Assembly: GCF_040869045.1 (NCBI RefSeq)
Contig: NC_090321.1
Span: 180,639,596-180,703,595, forward strand
Direction of reading: 5' to 3'
Length of the DNA stretch: 64,000 bases
Source: Eurosta solidaginis
Taxonomy: Eukaryota; Arthropoda; Insecta; Diptera; Tephritidae
Position 1 is the stretch's first letter, and each line of letters opens with the position of its first letter. The notes under the pieces are model-generated. The model did no database searches. It saw nothing but the letters and a program-made list of their open reading frames with translations, and was not told the origin of the DNA. The position numbers and the translations under genes were made by a program. This document shows, one piece after another, positions 45,101 to 57,100 of this stretch.

Positions 45101-48100
45101 TGTAAATTTTTGTTCGACATATGGCATTAGAAGTATCCTAAACAAATTAAATGAAAAAGGGCGGAGCCACGCCCATTTTGAAATTTTCTTTTTTTTTGTA
45201 CTAGCAGATCCGGCAGACATTGTTCTGCCCCAAATTTGGTATATCTGCATACATTTTAATAAGCTTTTTCCGTCTAACTCTGCCCTCGCCCCTCTACACT
45301 TTTTCCGAATCTTTGTATTCACTCCTCCCTCCCTTCGTATTTCGCTTCACCTATCTCCATCTTCATCTCATTCTATCTCTTTCTCAGTCTCCTTCTCCCT
45401 TTTCTCTTCTCTCAAGTTTTTCTCATTCTTTTTCATATCGTATTGCCAGTCCCAGAGGGTGGTATGTATTTTGTTCCAGTCCCAGTCCGAGTCTCAGTCC
45501 CACTCCGAGTCTCAGTCTCAGTCCCAGTCCCAATCCCAGTCCCAGTCCGTCTCTAGTCTACTTCCCGGAAAAAATCATCGTAAATACCAATATAGGCAAA
45601 TTTATATACCAAATTTCAGGCAAATCGAATAGGACGTATGTAAATAGGTATGTGGGTACAATGAAAATTACTTAAAAGCTCTCAGCAACAGCTTTCATTT
45701 GATATCCAAAATACACACACATTCTAGGGGTATCCGGGTACATGTTTTGGCCTATATCTCGAGACCCTAGTCACATGGTATAAAAGTACCCATTATACAA
45801 ACCTTCCCCTTGGAAAAATACATATATATACCAATTTTAATAATAACCGGTCCAGTAGTTTTTGAGTTCATCGATGACATACATACAAACATTCAATTTT
45901 ACATATATAGATTTTGTTGCACCATATCATTACTGAAGTTGAATGTTGACATAATTTACTTATATACTGTAAAGATATTAAATTTTTTGTTAAAATTTTA
46001 CTTTAAAAAAATTTTTTTTAGGTGGGCGTGGTCGTTCACCGATTTTACTAATTTTTTTATTAAGCATTCATATAGTAATGGGAGTAACGTTCCTGCCAAA
46101 TTTCATCATGATATCTTTAACGACTGCCAAATTACAGCTTGCAAAACTTTTAAATTACTTTCTTGTAAAAGTGGGCGGTGCCACGCCCATTATCCAAAAT
46201 TTTACTAATTTTCTATTCTGCGTCATAAGCTCAACTCACCTACCAAGTTTCATCGCTTTATCCGTCTTTGGTAATGAATTATCGCACTTTTTGTGTTTTT
46301 CGAAATTTTCGATATCGAAAAAGTGGGCGTGGTTATAGTCCGATTTCGTGCATTTTAAATAGCGATCTGAGATAAGTGAACCTACGTACCAAGTTTCATC
46401 AAGATACCTCAAAATTTACTCAAGTTATCGTGTTAACGGGCGGACGGACATGGCTCAATCAAATTTTTTTTTCGATACTGATGATTTTGATATATGGAAG
46501 TCTATATCTATCTCGATTCCTTTATACCTGTACAACCAACCGTTATCCAATCAAAGTTATTATACTCTGTGAGCTCTGCTCAACTGAGTATAATCAAAAC
46601 AAGTAAGGAAGGTTAAGTTCGGATGTAACCGAACATTACATACTCAGTTGAGAGCTATGGTGACAACATAAGGGAAAATAACCATGTAGGAAAATGAACC
46701 GAGGGAAACCCTGGAATGTGTTTGTATGACATGTGTATTAAATGAAAGGCATTAAAGAGTATTTTATGAGGGAGTGGGCCATAGTTCTATAGGTGAACGC
46801 CATTTAGGGATATCGCCATAAAGGTGGATCAGGGTTGACTCTAGAATTTGTTTGTACGATATGGATATCAAATGAAAGGTGTTAATGAGTATTTTAAAAG
46901 GGAGTAATCCTTAGTTCCATAGGTGGACGCCGTTTCGAGATATCGCCATAAAGGTGGACCAGGGGTGACCATAGAATTTGTTTGTACAATATGGGTATCA
47001 AAAGAAAGTTGTTAATGAGTATTTTAAAATGGAGTGATCCTTAGTTCCATAGGTGGACGCCGTTTCGAGATATCGCCATAAAGGTGGACCAGGGGTGACC
47101 CTAGAATTTGTTTGTACGATATGGGTATCAAACTAAAGTTATTAATGAAGGTTTTAAAAGGGAGTTGTGGTAGTTGTGTAGGTTGTCGCCTTTTCGAGAT
47201 ATCGCCATAAAGGTGGACCAGGGGTGACTCTAGGATGCGTTTGTACAATATGGGTATCAAATGAAAGGTGTTAATGAGTATTTTAAGAGGGAGTATGCCT
47301 TCGTTCTATAGGTGGTCGCCTTTTCGAGATATCGCCATAAAGGTGGACCAGGGGTGACTCTAGAATATGTTTGTACGATATGGGTATCAAATGAAAGGTG
47401 TTAATGAGTATTTTAAAATGGAGTGGGGCTTAGTTCTATAGGTGGACGCCTTTTCGAGATATCGCCATAAAAGTGGACCAGAGGTGACCCTAGAATGTGT
47501 TTGTACGATATTGGTATCAAATTAAAGGTATTAACCAGAGTTTTAAAAGGGAGTGGTGGCAGTTGTTTATGTGAAGGCGTTTTCCAGATATCGACCAAAA
47601 TGTGGACCAGGGTGACACTTAGCATCATCTGTTGGATACCGCTAATTTATTTATAAATTTAATACCTGCCAAGATTTCAAGGGTTTTTATTTCGCCCTGC
47701 AGAACTTTTTGATTTTCTTCTACTTAATATGCTAGGTGTCACAACCATTTTACAGTTTTTTCTAAAGTTATATTTCGCGTCAATAAACCAATCCAATTAC
47801 CATGTTTCATCCCTTTTTTCGTATTTGGTATATAATTATGGCATTTTTTTCATTTTTCGTAAATTTCGAAAAAGTGGGCGTGGTCATATTCGGATTTCGT
47901 TCATTTTTTATACCAAGATAAAGTGAGTTCAGATAAGTACGTGAACTAAGTTCAGTAAAGATATCAAGTTATCGTCTTAACGGCCATGCGGAAGGACAGA
48001 CGGTCGACTGTGTATAAAAACTGGGCGTGGCTTCAAACGATTTCGCCCATTTTCACAGAAAACAGTTAACGTCATAAAATCTATGCCCCTACCAAATTTT

Positions 48101-51100
48101 AAGAGGATTGGTAAATTTTTGTTCGACTTATGACATTAAAAGTATCCTAGACAAATTAAATGATAAAGGGCAGAGCCACGCCCATTTTGAAATTTTCTTT
48201 TATTTTAGTATTTTGTTGCACCATATCATTACTGGAGTTGAATGGTGACATAATTTACTTATATACTGTAAAGATATTAAATTTTTTGTTAAAATTTTAC
48301 TTTAAAAATTTTTTCTTAAGTGGGCGTGGTCCTTCTCCGATTTTGCAAATTTTTATTAAGCGTACATATAGTAAAAGGAGTAACGTTCCCGCCAAATTTC
48401 ATCATGATATCTTCAACGACTGCCAAATTACAGCTTGCAAAACTTTTAAATTACCTTTTTTTAGAAGTGGGCGGTGCCACGCCCATTGTCCAATATTTTA
48501 CTAATTTTCTATTCTGCGTCACAAGTACAACTCACATACCAAGTTTCATCGCTTTATCTGTCTCTGGTAATGAATTATCGCACTTTTTCGGTTTTTCGAA
48601 ATTTTCGCTATCGAAAAAGTGGGCGTGGTTATAGTCCGATATCATTCATTTTAAATAGCGATCTGAGATGAGTGCTCAGGAACCTACGTAGCAAATTTCA
48701 TCAAGATACCTCAAAATTTACTCAAGTTATTGTGTTAACGGAGGGACGGACATGGCTCAATCAAATTTTTTTTCGATCCTGATGATTTTGATATATGGAA
48801 GTATATATCTATCTCGATTCCTTTATACCTGTACAACCAACCGTTATCCAATCAAACTTAATATACTCCCTGAGCTCTGCTCAACTGAGTATAAAAATTC
48901 TATTGGGCCTGAGATTTTGCGAGGTTACCGGCTTTCAAAATAAAAGAACAAGCCATTTTCGTACAACGCAAAAAATCTCCAGCTTTCATATGGGACTTAA
49001 AAGAAATCAAGACTGAAGTTGTTCATTTTCCAAAAATTGGCAGACTAGATGTCTGCTATACTAGAGATAAACGCCGCCTCCGCCGCCGATTTTTGTCGCT
49101 TTTCGGACGCCCCCGCCGAATGTCAAAAATATCGGCGCAGCGGCAGCATCGTCCGACGCGTTATTATATTTTCTACTCGTTTAAGACTGTTTAGGCCATT
49201 TATAGTTCATGTTGAAAATTTATTGAAGATGGTATCAATGGATGCGCATCACTGCCAGTTATAAGAATCCAATTGCGAAACTGTTCAAAAGTTATTTAAA
49301 AAACAAGCGCTTTCGATGTCAGCTTAACACGGATTTTGCGTCACCGAATTCTTATATCATAAGGCCGGAAAACAGCAGTTATCATCTTTCAATTTAAAAT
49401 CGGTCGACTTTCATTCAAAAATACCGTTTTTATTTAAAGAAGACTATTGAAATCAATATTGTGAACACATACGTCTGCAAATTTCGGTCTACATTTTAAA
49501 CATTTTATCCAGGGTACTAGTAAAATTTTAATTATGTAGATGCGCCGAGGATTATACGATTTTCACCCATGAGTTATGCAATGACATCCGCTTAGAAGAA
49601 TCAAATAGCAAATAAAAAGTATCTTTGATTTGGCTGAAGAATTAAATAACAAATAAAAGTATCTTTTATTTTAATACCGAATCAGATAAAAGATAAAAAA
49701 TATCTTTGATTTGAAAATATTTTCAAATAAAAAATACATTTTATTTTTGGATTCGTGATTCATTCAAATAAAAATCACACAACCCTGGATATTATCAAAA
49801 AGTTATCGATATAAAACCCACATTTTTTCGATAACAATTCGATGATTTTTGGCAAACAAATATAAATTTGTATTTAGCAAATCGATAACTTTTCGATAGA
49901 AAATCTGTATTTTTTTCGATAACAAAACTAAAGTTTATCAATAAGAAAGCTATAATTCAACATTAGTGTACCGACAACGCTTTTATAACAGTTGTTGTCA
50001 AAAAAACAAGTCGATAACGTGTCGACAACAGCCGATCGATGAGAGCCCGATAACTTTTTGTGCTCATAAATGAGTTTTGAGAATCCGAAAAAAATTTTCC
50101 CCGAATATTGCCTAACATAATTTTGAAACTACATTTGAATAGCTGCGTAATGATCCCATAATGATTTCAAAAGAGTCCCGACATAATCTCAACAAAATTC
50201 CGAAATATTCTTGAAATAAACGTGCGAATATACCCGATATGTTACCTAACAACTTCTCAAAAAAATCTCGAGTTTGTACCTACAGTAGTGCCGAAAAAAT
50301 CCAAAATAGTTCCGAAATGATCTTGAAATAGTCTCAGAATTATTCCAACATTTGTACAAAGAAGTCTCGAAGTTATCGCAAAATCATCCCCAAGCAGGTC
50401 AGCAATGATTTCAAATTGGACCCAGAAATAGTCCCTGCATGACCCCATAAATATATTTTCGTTAGGTAGCATGATTTTCCTGGTTAAAACTTTTAAGAAT
50501 GACATTTAATAGCAGAGCCTAGAATTAAAAACTTCAAGTTTTCATTATGTTAATAAAGCAGATGAGAAATTGCCTAAAGCTATTTCGGTCGCAGTTTTCA
50601 AAAAATCTTAGGAAATATATCTGACTAAAAGATCTCGCTGAGGCCTTTCTTTTTCTGGCATATCGGTTGTTATCCGTGATAAACCTAATTGTCTTTTCTA
50701 ATTATAAGTTGAATGCAATATCTGATTTTTAGGAATCAATTGCCCCGATTTCAAGAATATTTTTTTCTCCACATCTTAGCCTTTGATTACCAATTACCAT
50801 TACCGCAAAAGCACAAGTCATAATGCTAAGAGCAGTAACACAAAATTAAATTACACATTAAGTAAAATTTACGCAAATCATTTCGGTTTGAGGTAACAAT
50901 GCACATTATGTATTTATGTATGTATGTATGTACGTATGGCTGTATATTCACACTCAAATAGTGTCAGGCGAGAAAAATATGTCAACCTAATTTGCGGACA
51001 ATGCATTCCTGGTACTTACAAAGATCGACGAAGCACATTTGCAAGAACAACCGAATAAACATATGAATATTGATTGGAAAATAGAGGTAACCTAATACCA

Positions 51101-54100
51101 AGCCACCACACACACACACATCCCTCTATGTTATAAAGATGAATGTGCAAAATTATGGTTGTATGCATTTATGTACCTTCCGGAAGAGGTTGGCACAGTA
51201 TCCAGGCATACGTCGTAACGATCGAACCTATACGCTCTCAATGTGTTGGGCATGAAATTGTGAATAGATGTCGTAAATTGCATTTAAAATAACACATACA
51301 ACTGAGCAATTAATGTAGGCAAAATGAACATGCAGGAGCACATGCAAACATACTTATTTATGGATACTCCTTTGCTCTGCAGGAAATTGTGACACAACTC
51401 ATTGAACAGCTTTAAGTTGTACCAAAAATATTAAAGCGAGCATAAAGCATAAAGCTAGATCAAGCTTTCCTTCGACTCTCACAACGCAGCGGTTGTCGAT
51501 TTATGGCGGTCTTCTCCAGAAATTAGTGTATCGTGATTAACAGATCTGAAGCCTCACTGATAAAACAATGACATCGTCGACAATGGGTTCAGTCTTTTGG
51601 TTTGGCTAGACGTAATCTTATATGATATATAAAATAGACTGATTCCGCTTCATGACTCGCGCTTTGCTGTATGCATAGGTCTTTTCCGATACCATAGCGT
51701 TAATAGGTAGTGAGAGGAAAATTAGCTCCCACAGCTCGATTATATCGAGAGGATGCTCCCAGTGTGCAGATTTCAAACCCAAGTGGAGATAGCTTTCCCT
51801 GCCGATATTAAGGTGTGTTTAGTTAGATTGAGTGACAGATATTTCACACCTCGAAATAGAATACTATCAGCCGTTAAAGAATATCTGCTTATTCCCTTAA
51901 CTGACTCCATTGCCCTTTTGAGGGGTATGAAATATTGCTAGAAAATTGCCAGCGCTATCACGCATTATAGGACCACCCGTTACCACAGCACTGTCGGGTA
52001 AAGATTATTAATAGCCTTGTTTTTTTACAAGCGTATACGTTTGCGCTTAAAAAAACGCTTATCCTCGCTTAGATAATGCTTAGGAGACCCATCTAGATGA
52101 AACTAGCTACAGAACATGTTGTACCGAAAAGCTCAGGCACAAACCTCTGGTGGCCATAGTGTATAACATATAGCTGAATCGGTTGCGATGAATAGTGGAC
52201 ACACACCATTTGTAGAGGTGATACATAGACACATAATTTAGTTGCATCTGAGTATAATGCGTATTGAAATTTAAGATTAATGGTAGGTGATCCAGTGACG
52301 TCTTAAGCTCGCGAGTAATTTTAAGTAATTAGCGGAGCTGGTAAGAATCCCATTGCTTTTTATGAACACTACTTACTTACTTAATTGGCGCTTAACCATT
52401 TAAACGATTATGGCCTTCAAACAAGGCGCTCCAGTCGCTTCTTCTCTCTGCCAACCGGCGCCAATTTGTCACACCAAGGGAGTTTAAATCGTTTTCCACC
52501 TGGTCCTTCCAGCGGAGTGGGGGCCGCCCTCTACCTCTGCTTCCATAGGCGGGTTCTCATAAAAACACTTTCTTGGCCGGAGCGTCATCTTTCATTCGCA
52601 TAACATGGCATAGCCAGCGCAGCCGCTGCGTTTTAATTCGCTGGGCTATGTTGATGTCTGCGTAGAGCTCGTACAGCTCATCGTTAAATCTTGTTCGGTA
52701 CTCGCCATCTCCAACGCGTAGATGTCCATAAATCTTTCGAAGAACTTTTCTCTCGAACACTTCCAGAGCCGTACCTTCTGATGTTGTCATGGTCCATGCT
52801 TCTGCGCCATATAGCAGGACAGGTACGATAAGTGACTTGTAGAGTATGATTTTCATTTGCCGAGAGAGGACTTTACTTTTCAATTGCCTACCTAGTCCAA
52901 AGTAGTATTTATTGGCAATAGTGATTCTTCGTGCGTTTCAGAGCTGATGTGTTGTTGTTAGTGTTAATGCTGGTTCCCAAATAAACGAAGTCTTTTACTA
53001 TTTCGAAATTATGGCTGCCAATAGTAGCGTGGTTGCCAAGGCGCATATGTGCTGACTCTTTGCTCGGTGACAGCAGGTACTTCGTTTTGTCCTCATTCAC
53101 CATCAAACCCATCTTTACCGCTTCTTTTTCCAGTTTAGAGTAAGCAGAACTAACGACGCGGGTGTTTAGGCCGATGATATCAATGTCAACATGTTCTAGT
53201 AATTGCACGCTTTTGTGAACATAGGAAAGCGATATATCGCGACAGAGATCTAGCCCTTCGGTAAACATTCAATATAATACTGAGATATTTAACTCTGAGC
53301 TATATATACTGTATGTTGTAGGACCCCAATACCGGCCGGTCTGAATTTAGAATTAGTCTCTGTGTGAGCATAAGTTTTCATCTCTTTTTATTCAATCCAA
53401 GCCTGAGTCTCACCATTGGTCTTAGTTTTCTTCGCTTTTTCAGTCGTAGTAACAATCTCCGCTTTATTCCCAGTCCAAATTTTAGCTTCGGTCTCAGTAT
53501 CAGTTACTGACCGGTATCCGGCTTAGTTTAAGTCTCAGTCTACGGCTAAGTGTTTTTGTCGGTACGATTTCCAATCCCAGTTTCGGCTTCAGTTTGCGTT
53601 CCAGTACGAGTCAAAGTCTCTGCATTCTTTCATAGATTTTGTTTTTATCCCCATTTTAATTTCAGTCTTACCCTCAATCACAGTGCCAGTCATACCTTCA
53701 GCCTTAGAACTTGTTTAAACCCCTGGATTATTATCCATCTCAATCCTAGTCTCAGCCCTAGTCTTATTAACCGTCTCAGCCTTAATGTCGGCCTTAGTAC
53801 AGATTTCAATCCTAGCCTATACAACCTCCGACACAGCCTCATAACCTGTCTCAAGCCTAGTCCAAGTCGCATCCTCAATAACAACTTTATACCACGATAA
53901 TAGTCCCAGTCACAGCATCAATAACTGCTTTTGTAAAATTTCCAGTCTGGCTCCCAGTATCAGTTTAAGTATCCGTCTAAGTCCCAGTTACTATCTCAAC
54001 CCGCGTATCAGTACCAGGACCCCCTAAGTCTTGGCGTATGTCTTGGTTTAGTATGAGTTAGTTTTAGTATGAGTTTCAATCCAATTCTTTCAAAAATCGA

Positions 54101-57100
54101 TGTTTTTCCTCTGGGTAGCCTCCTGTAAATGCTGGCCAGCTCAGTGTTCACATCTAGGGTATAAATATGCGTTTGTTTGTTTGCACACATAAATATATTA
54201 AGTCAATTGACCGGTGGACGCATAACCCGAAGGTCCATCCAACAATACTAACAAGGTTAATTGAAGCCGTTATGAAGCGGTTGGAATATTGAGCATTCGT
54301 GGTGATGGTAATGAGGCAGAGGCAGTAACCATTCGATTGACAAGAAATCAATGAAAAAATATGCCATTCAACTACCCTGCAAAAATCGCGAGTACTCCAT
54401 GCATGCATGTATGGAGTACTCGCTATGGACCAACCGAGTACTCCAAAATTAACCACAATTCATACAAAAACTATGGTCCAATTAACATTGCGATGTCCTA
54501 GGACTGGACCATATACACCAGCTCCGCATTACATCAGAGTAATCCATGGAGTACCCACAGTCCAATAAACATCGTGTAATGATTACAATCGTTAAAAACG
54601 AGCAATGATCGGCTTACAATGTGTTCGTGTAGAAACGTGAGTTGGTCCATTGCTGCATTACAGAGGAGTATAAAGGTAAGTACTCCAGTGGACCACATGA
54701 TCCAACGATTTTTGCAGGGACATGATCCAACCATTTTTGCAGGGTAATCACAAATTGCAAAGGACGTTTACTAACACCAATATTACATAAGAGACCAGCG
54801 TGGAAAGAATATTCACACCAACGTAACGCAACTATACACATACATACACACATCTCATACTAAAGCAAATATATATATTTCTTTGTATTATCCAACACAT
54901 ATTTATTTATTTGTTTTTCACTTATTCTCCTTTGCTTCTTTGTTTGTGTCTCCACACACATAGGCCACATAACCCCATCACGTACCTGGTATTTGTATTA
55001 CGATACGGATAATTTCCAACGTGAGCTCGAGGATGTCGTATGGGAGATAATGCCGTTGTACAAAGAATTACACGCCTATCTACTTAAATGTGTACGCAAC
55101 ACTTATGGTGATAAATTGAATGCCGACGAGGACGCCATACCCGCACATGTGTTGGAGCAAATTGTACGTCAAGCATGGTCACCACGCACAGTTTTTCGCA
55201 CACCATACCCCAAGAACCAACTACCCACTGTGCAACAGCGCTTGGAAGAAATACTCGTAACCCCACTGAAGATTATTAAAAAGGCAGCGGAGTTCTTTGA
55301 ATCGATTGGACTTAATCAAATGTCGGAGTAAGTATGTGTGCGTAGTTTTAACTTTATGGAAGCAAATTATTGTAAGAGTGGCATGTGAGCTTTGAAGTAG
55401 AATGTGAGTTAGTGCACATAGTAAGTAATTTCAGTAAAGTTGCTGGAATCTTATTATGTAGTTGTTGAAAATGTGGTGAGTCCTTAATGTAATCTAAGAT
55501 TTCGATTTCGTCAGTTGTAAAAAGAATTATTTCTCCACGTCAGGTCCCCTCTTGAAGGGAGAAAGGACCTTATGAAGCATGTCAAAAATTAATGGTGGCT
55601 TGTGATAAGCCGCACCAGCAAACCTTCTGAGGATGCCACTGTAGCCATACTACTTCGAGATCCAACAGCCAGACTTGCCAAGTCTTACTACTGAACAAGT
55701 TGCAGTTCCACACATGTGAAATTCTAGAGCAAGTTGAGGAGCACATTAAGTACAACAGGATGAGCATGACATTAATGCAGATAATTTCCTTAGTATCTAA
55801 GACTCTACACTCCTGGAGTAGTTTAACTGTATTTTTATGAAGACACTGCAGGAGTCAGGAAGTCGAGTTGACATAAGGTCAAGGTCATAACTTCATTTGG
55901 CCTTATGACTATATTAAATAGACGCCATTTAAAAAGCTCACAGCGTCAAATTTTACATTTCATACAATTTCAACACTATTGAACTTATGACCATTGCGCT
56001 TTTTTGTAATGATAATGATAATAATGTCAACTGACATTTTCGAAAGGGGCCATAAAGTCAATTGTTTTGTTTCGCACAACCAAATTTCAAATATACATAT
56101 ATGAAAGCGTTTGAATAAAAATAAGGCTTTTATTTCAAATTTTGGGCGCACATTTTATTATATTCTAGATTCATTGCAGTGAAAAATCCTATTAGAACTA
56201 GTCCGCGAGGTTTTCTATGAAATAATAAGGTACAGCAAAATATATTTACAGTATTTTACGCGAAATTGTCAGACGGAATTTTCATTGATCTCCATACTGG
56301 CCTTATAGTCATTGAACGTGGTCATAAGGTCAATTGAACTTATAGGCATTTTAGGGGGACATAAGGTAAACTGTCTTTATACACATTAACCTTATATCAT
56401 CCCGCCTAAACAATCCTACAAAATCAAAATAATAGATCTCGCCGCTCTGACAGACGACCTTATACGAGTAGATCTTTGTCTTTCATTTTTAACTCTTTTC
56501 GTTTCACTATCATTCTTTTTTTCTTTCCATCTATTATTAACACAATCGGTTTTCATTACTTCATGTGAGCAGGAAACACCGTTCTCGGCTTCCGTTTTTT
56601 TTTTTTTTAGATAGATTTTTTTTTTTTTTTTTTTGAACGCAAGTTCATATCGATATCCTGATTATCATCCTTATGTGTCTGTTATGGATAACATATGCCG
56701 ACAGCATCTCTGGCCCAGAAACCGGACTATATATTTTCGAAGGATTTTGATGCGATGAATCGGAATCTGGCCTCAAAATCGCTCTATCAGCTCTGGTTTT
56801 CGAGTGCAAAAAACACCGTTTTTGTCCATATTTGAGGTTATGTAGCCTTGCAGGTGTTTTCTTTCAGCAAAATGGTAGGCTGGCATCTTTAAGCACAAGT
56901 CTTCTTCTTTCAAATGGTGTTGAGTTTGCTCAAATATAATTTTTTTTCGCTGAGATATCGCATTTTGAAATTTCAAATCACCCCAGGGTTAAATGGGTTA
57001 GCCTGCTTGCGGTATGATAGGGGTGGTTTCTACTGGTTAGGGCTGTGTGTGACTTGGTATAAGAGGGTTAGATAGTGTAGGGGTGTGGTGAGTTAGCACA

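Larger units (their letters stand above)
43497..49787. mobile_element. possible hAT-type transposon ends enclosing nested repeats
   Basis: The left end CAGGGTTGCGTGATTC (43497) and, in reverse, the right end CAGGGTTGTGTGATTT (49787) begin related arms sharing CAAATCAAAGATA and GATTCGG. They are in inverted orientation. Flanking octamers AACATTAT and GATATTAT agree at 6 of 8 places, as an aged 8-bp duplication might. The interior is mostly later insertions (43965-48895). No transposase is seen. Two independent MITE copies remain possible. Confidence 0.4.

Noticed and set aside
45220..45675. 151-codon + strand ORF rich in Ser and Pro
   Set aside because: It is the translation of the pyrimidine-rich and AGTCCC tandem part of a Helitron; the similar ORFs at 18952-19439 have the same origin.
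46720..47640. Regular direct repeats that might suggest a CRISPR-like array
   Set aside because: Units are 130 bp, homologous across their full length without unique spacers, and belong to a transposon in a eukaryotic genome.
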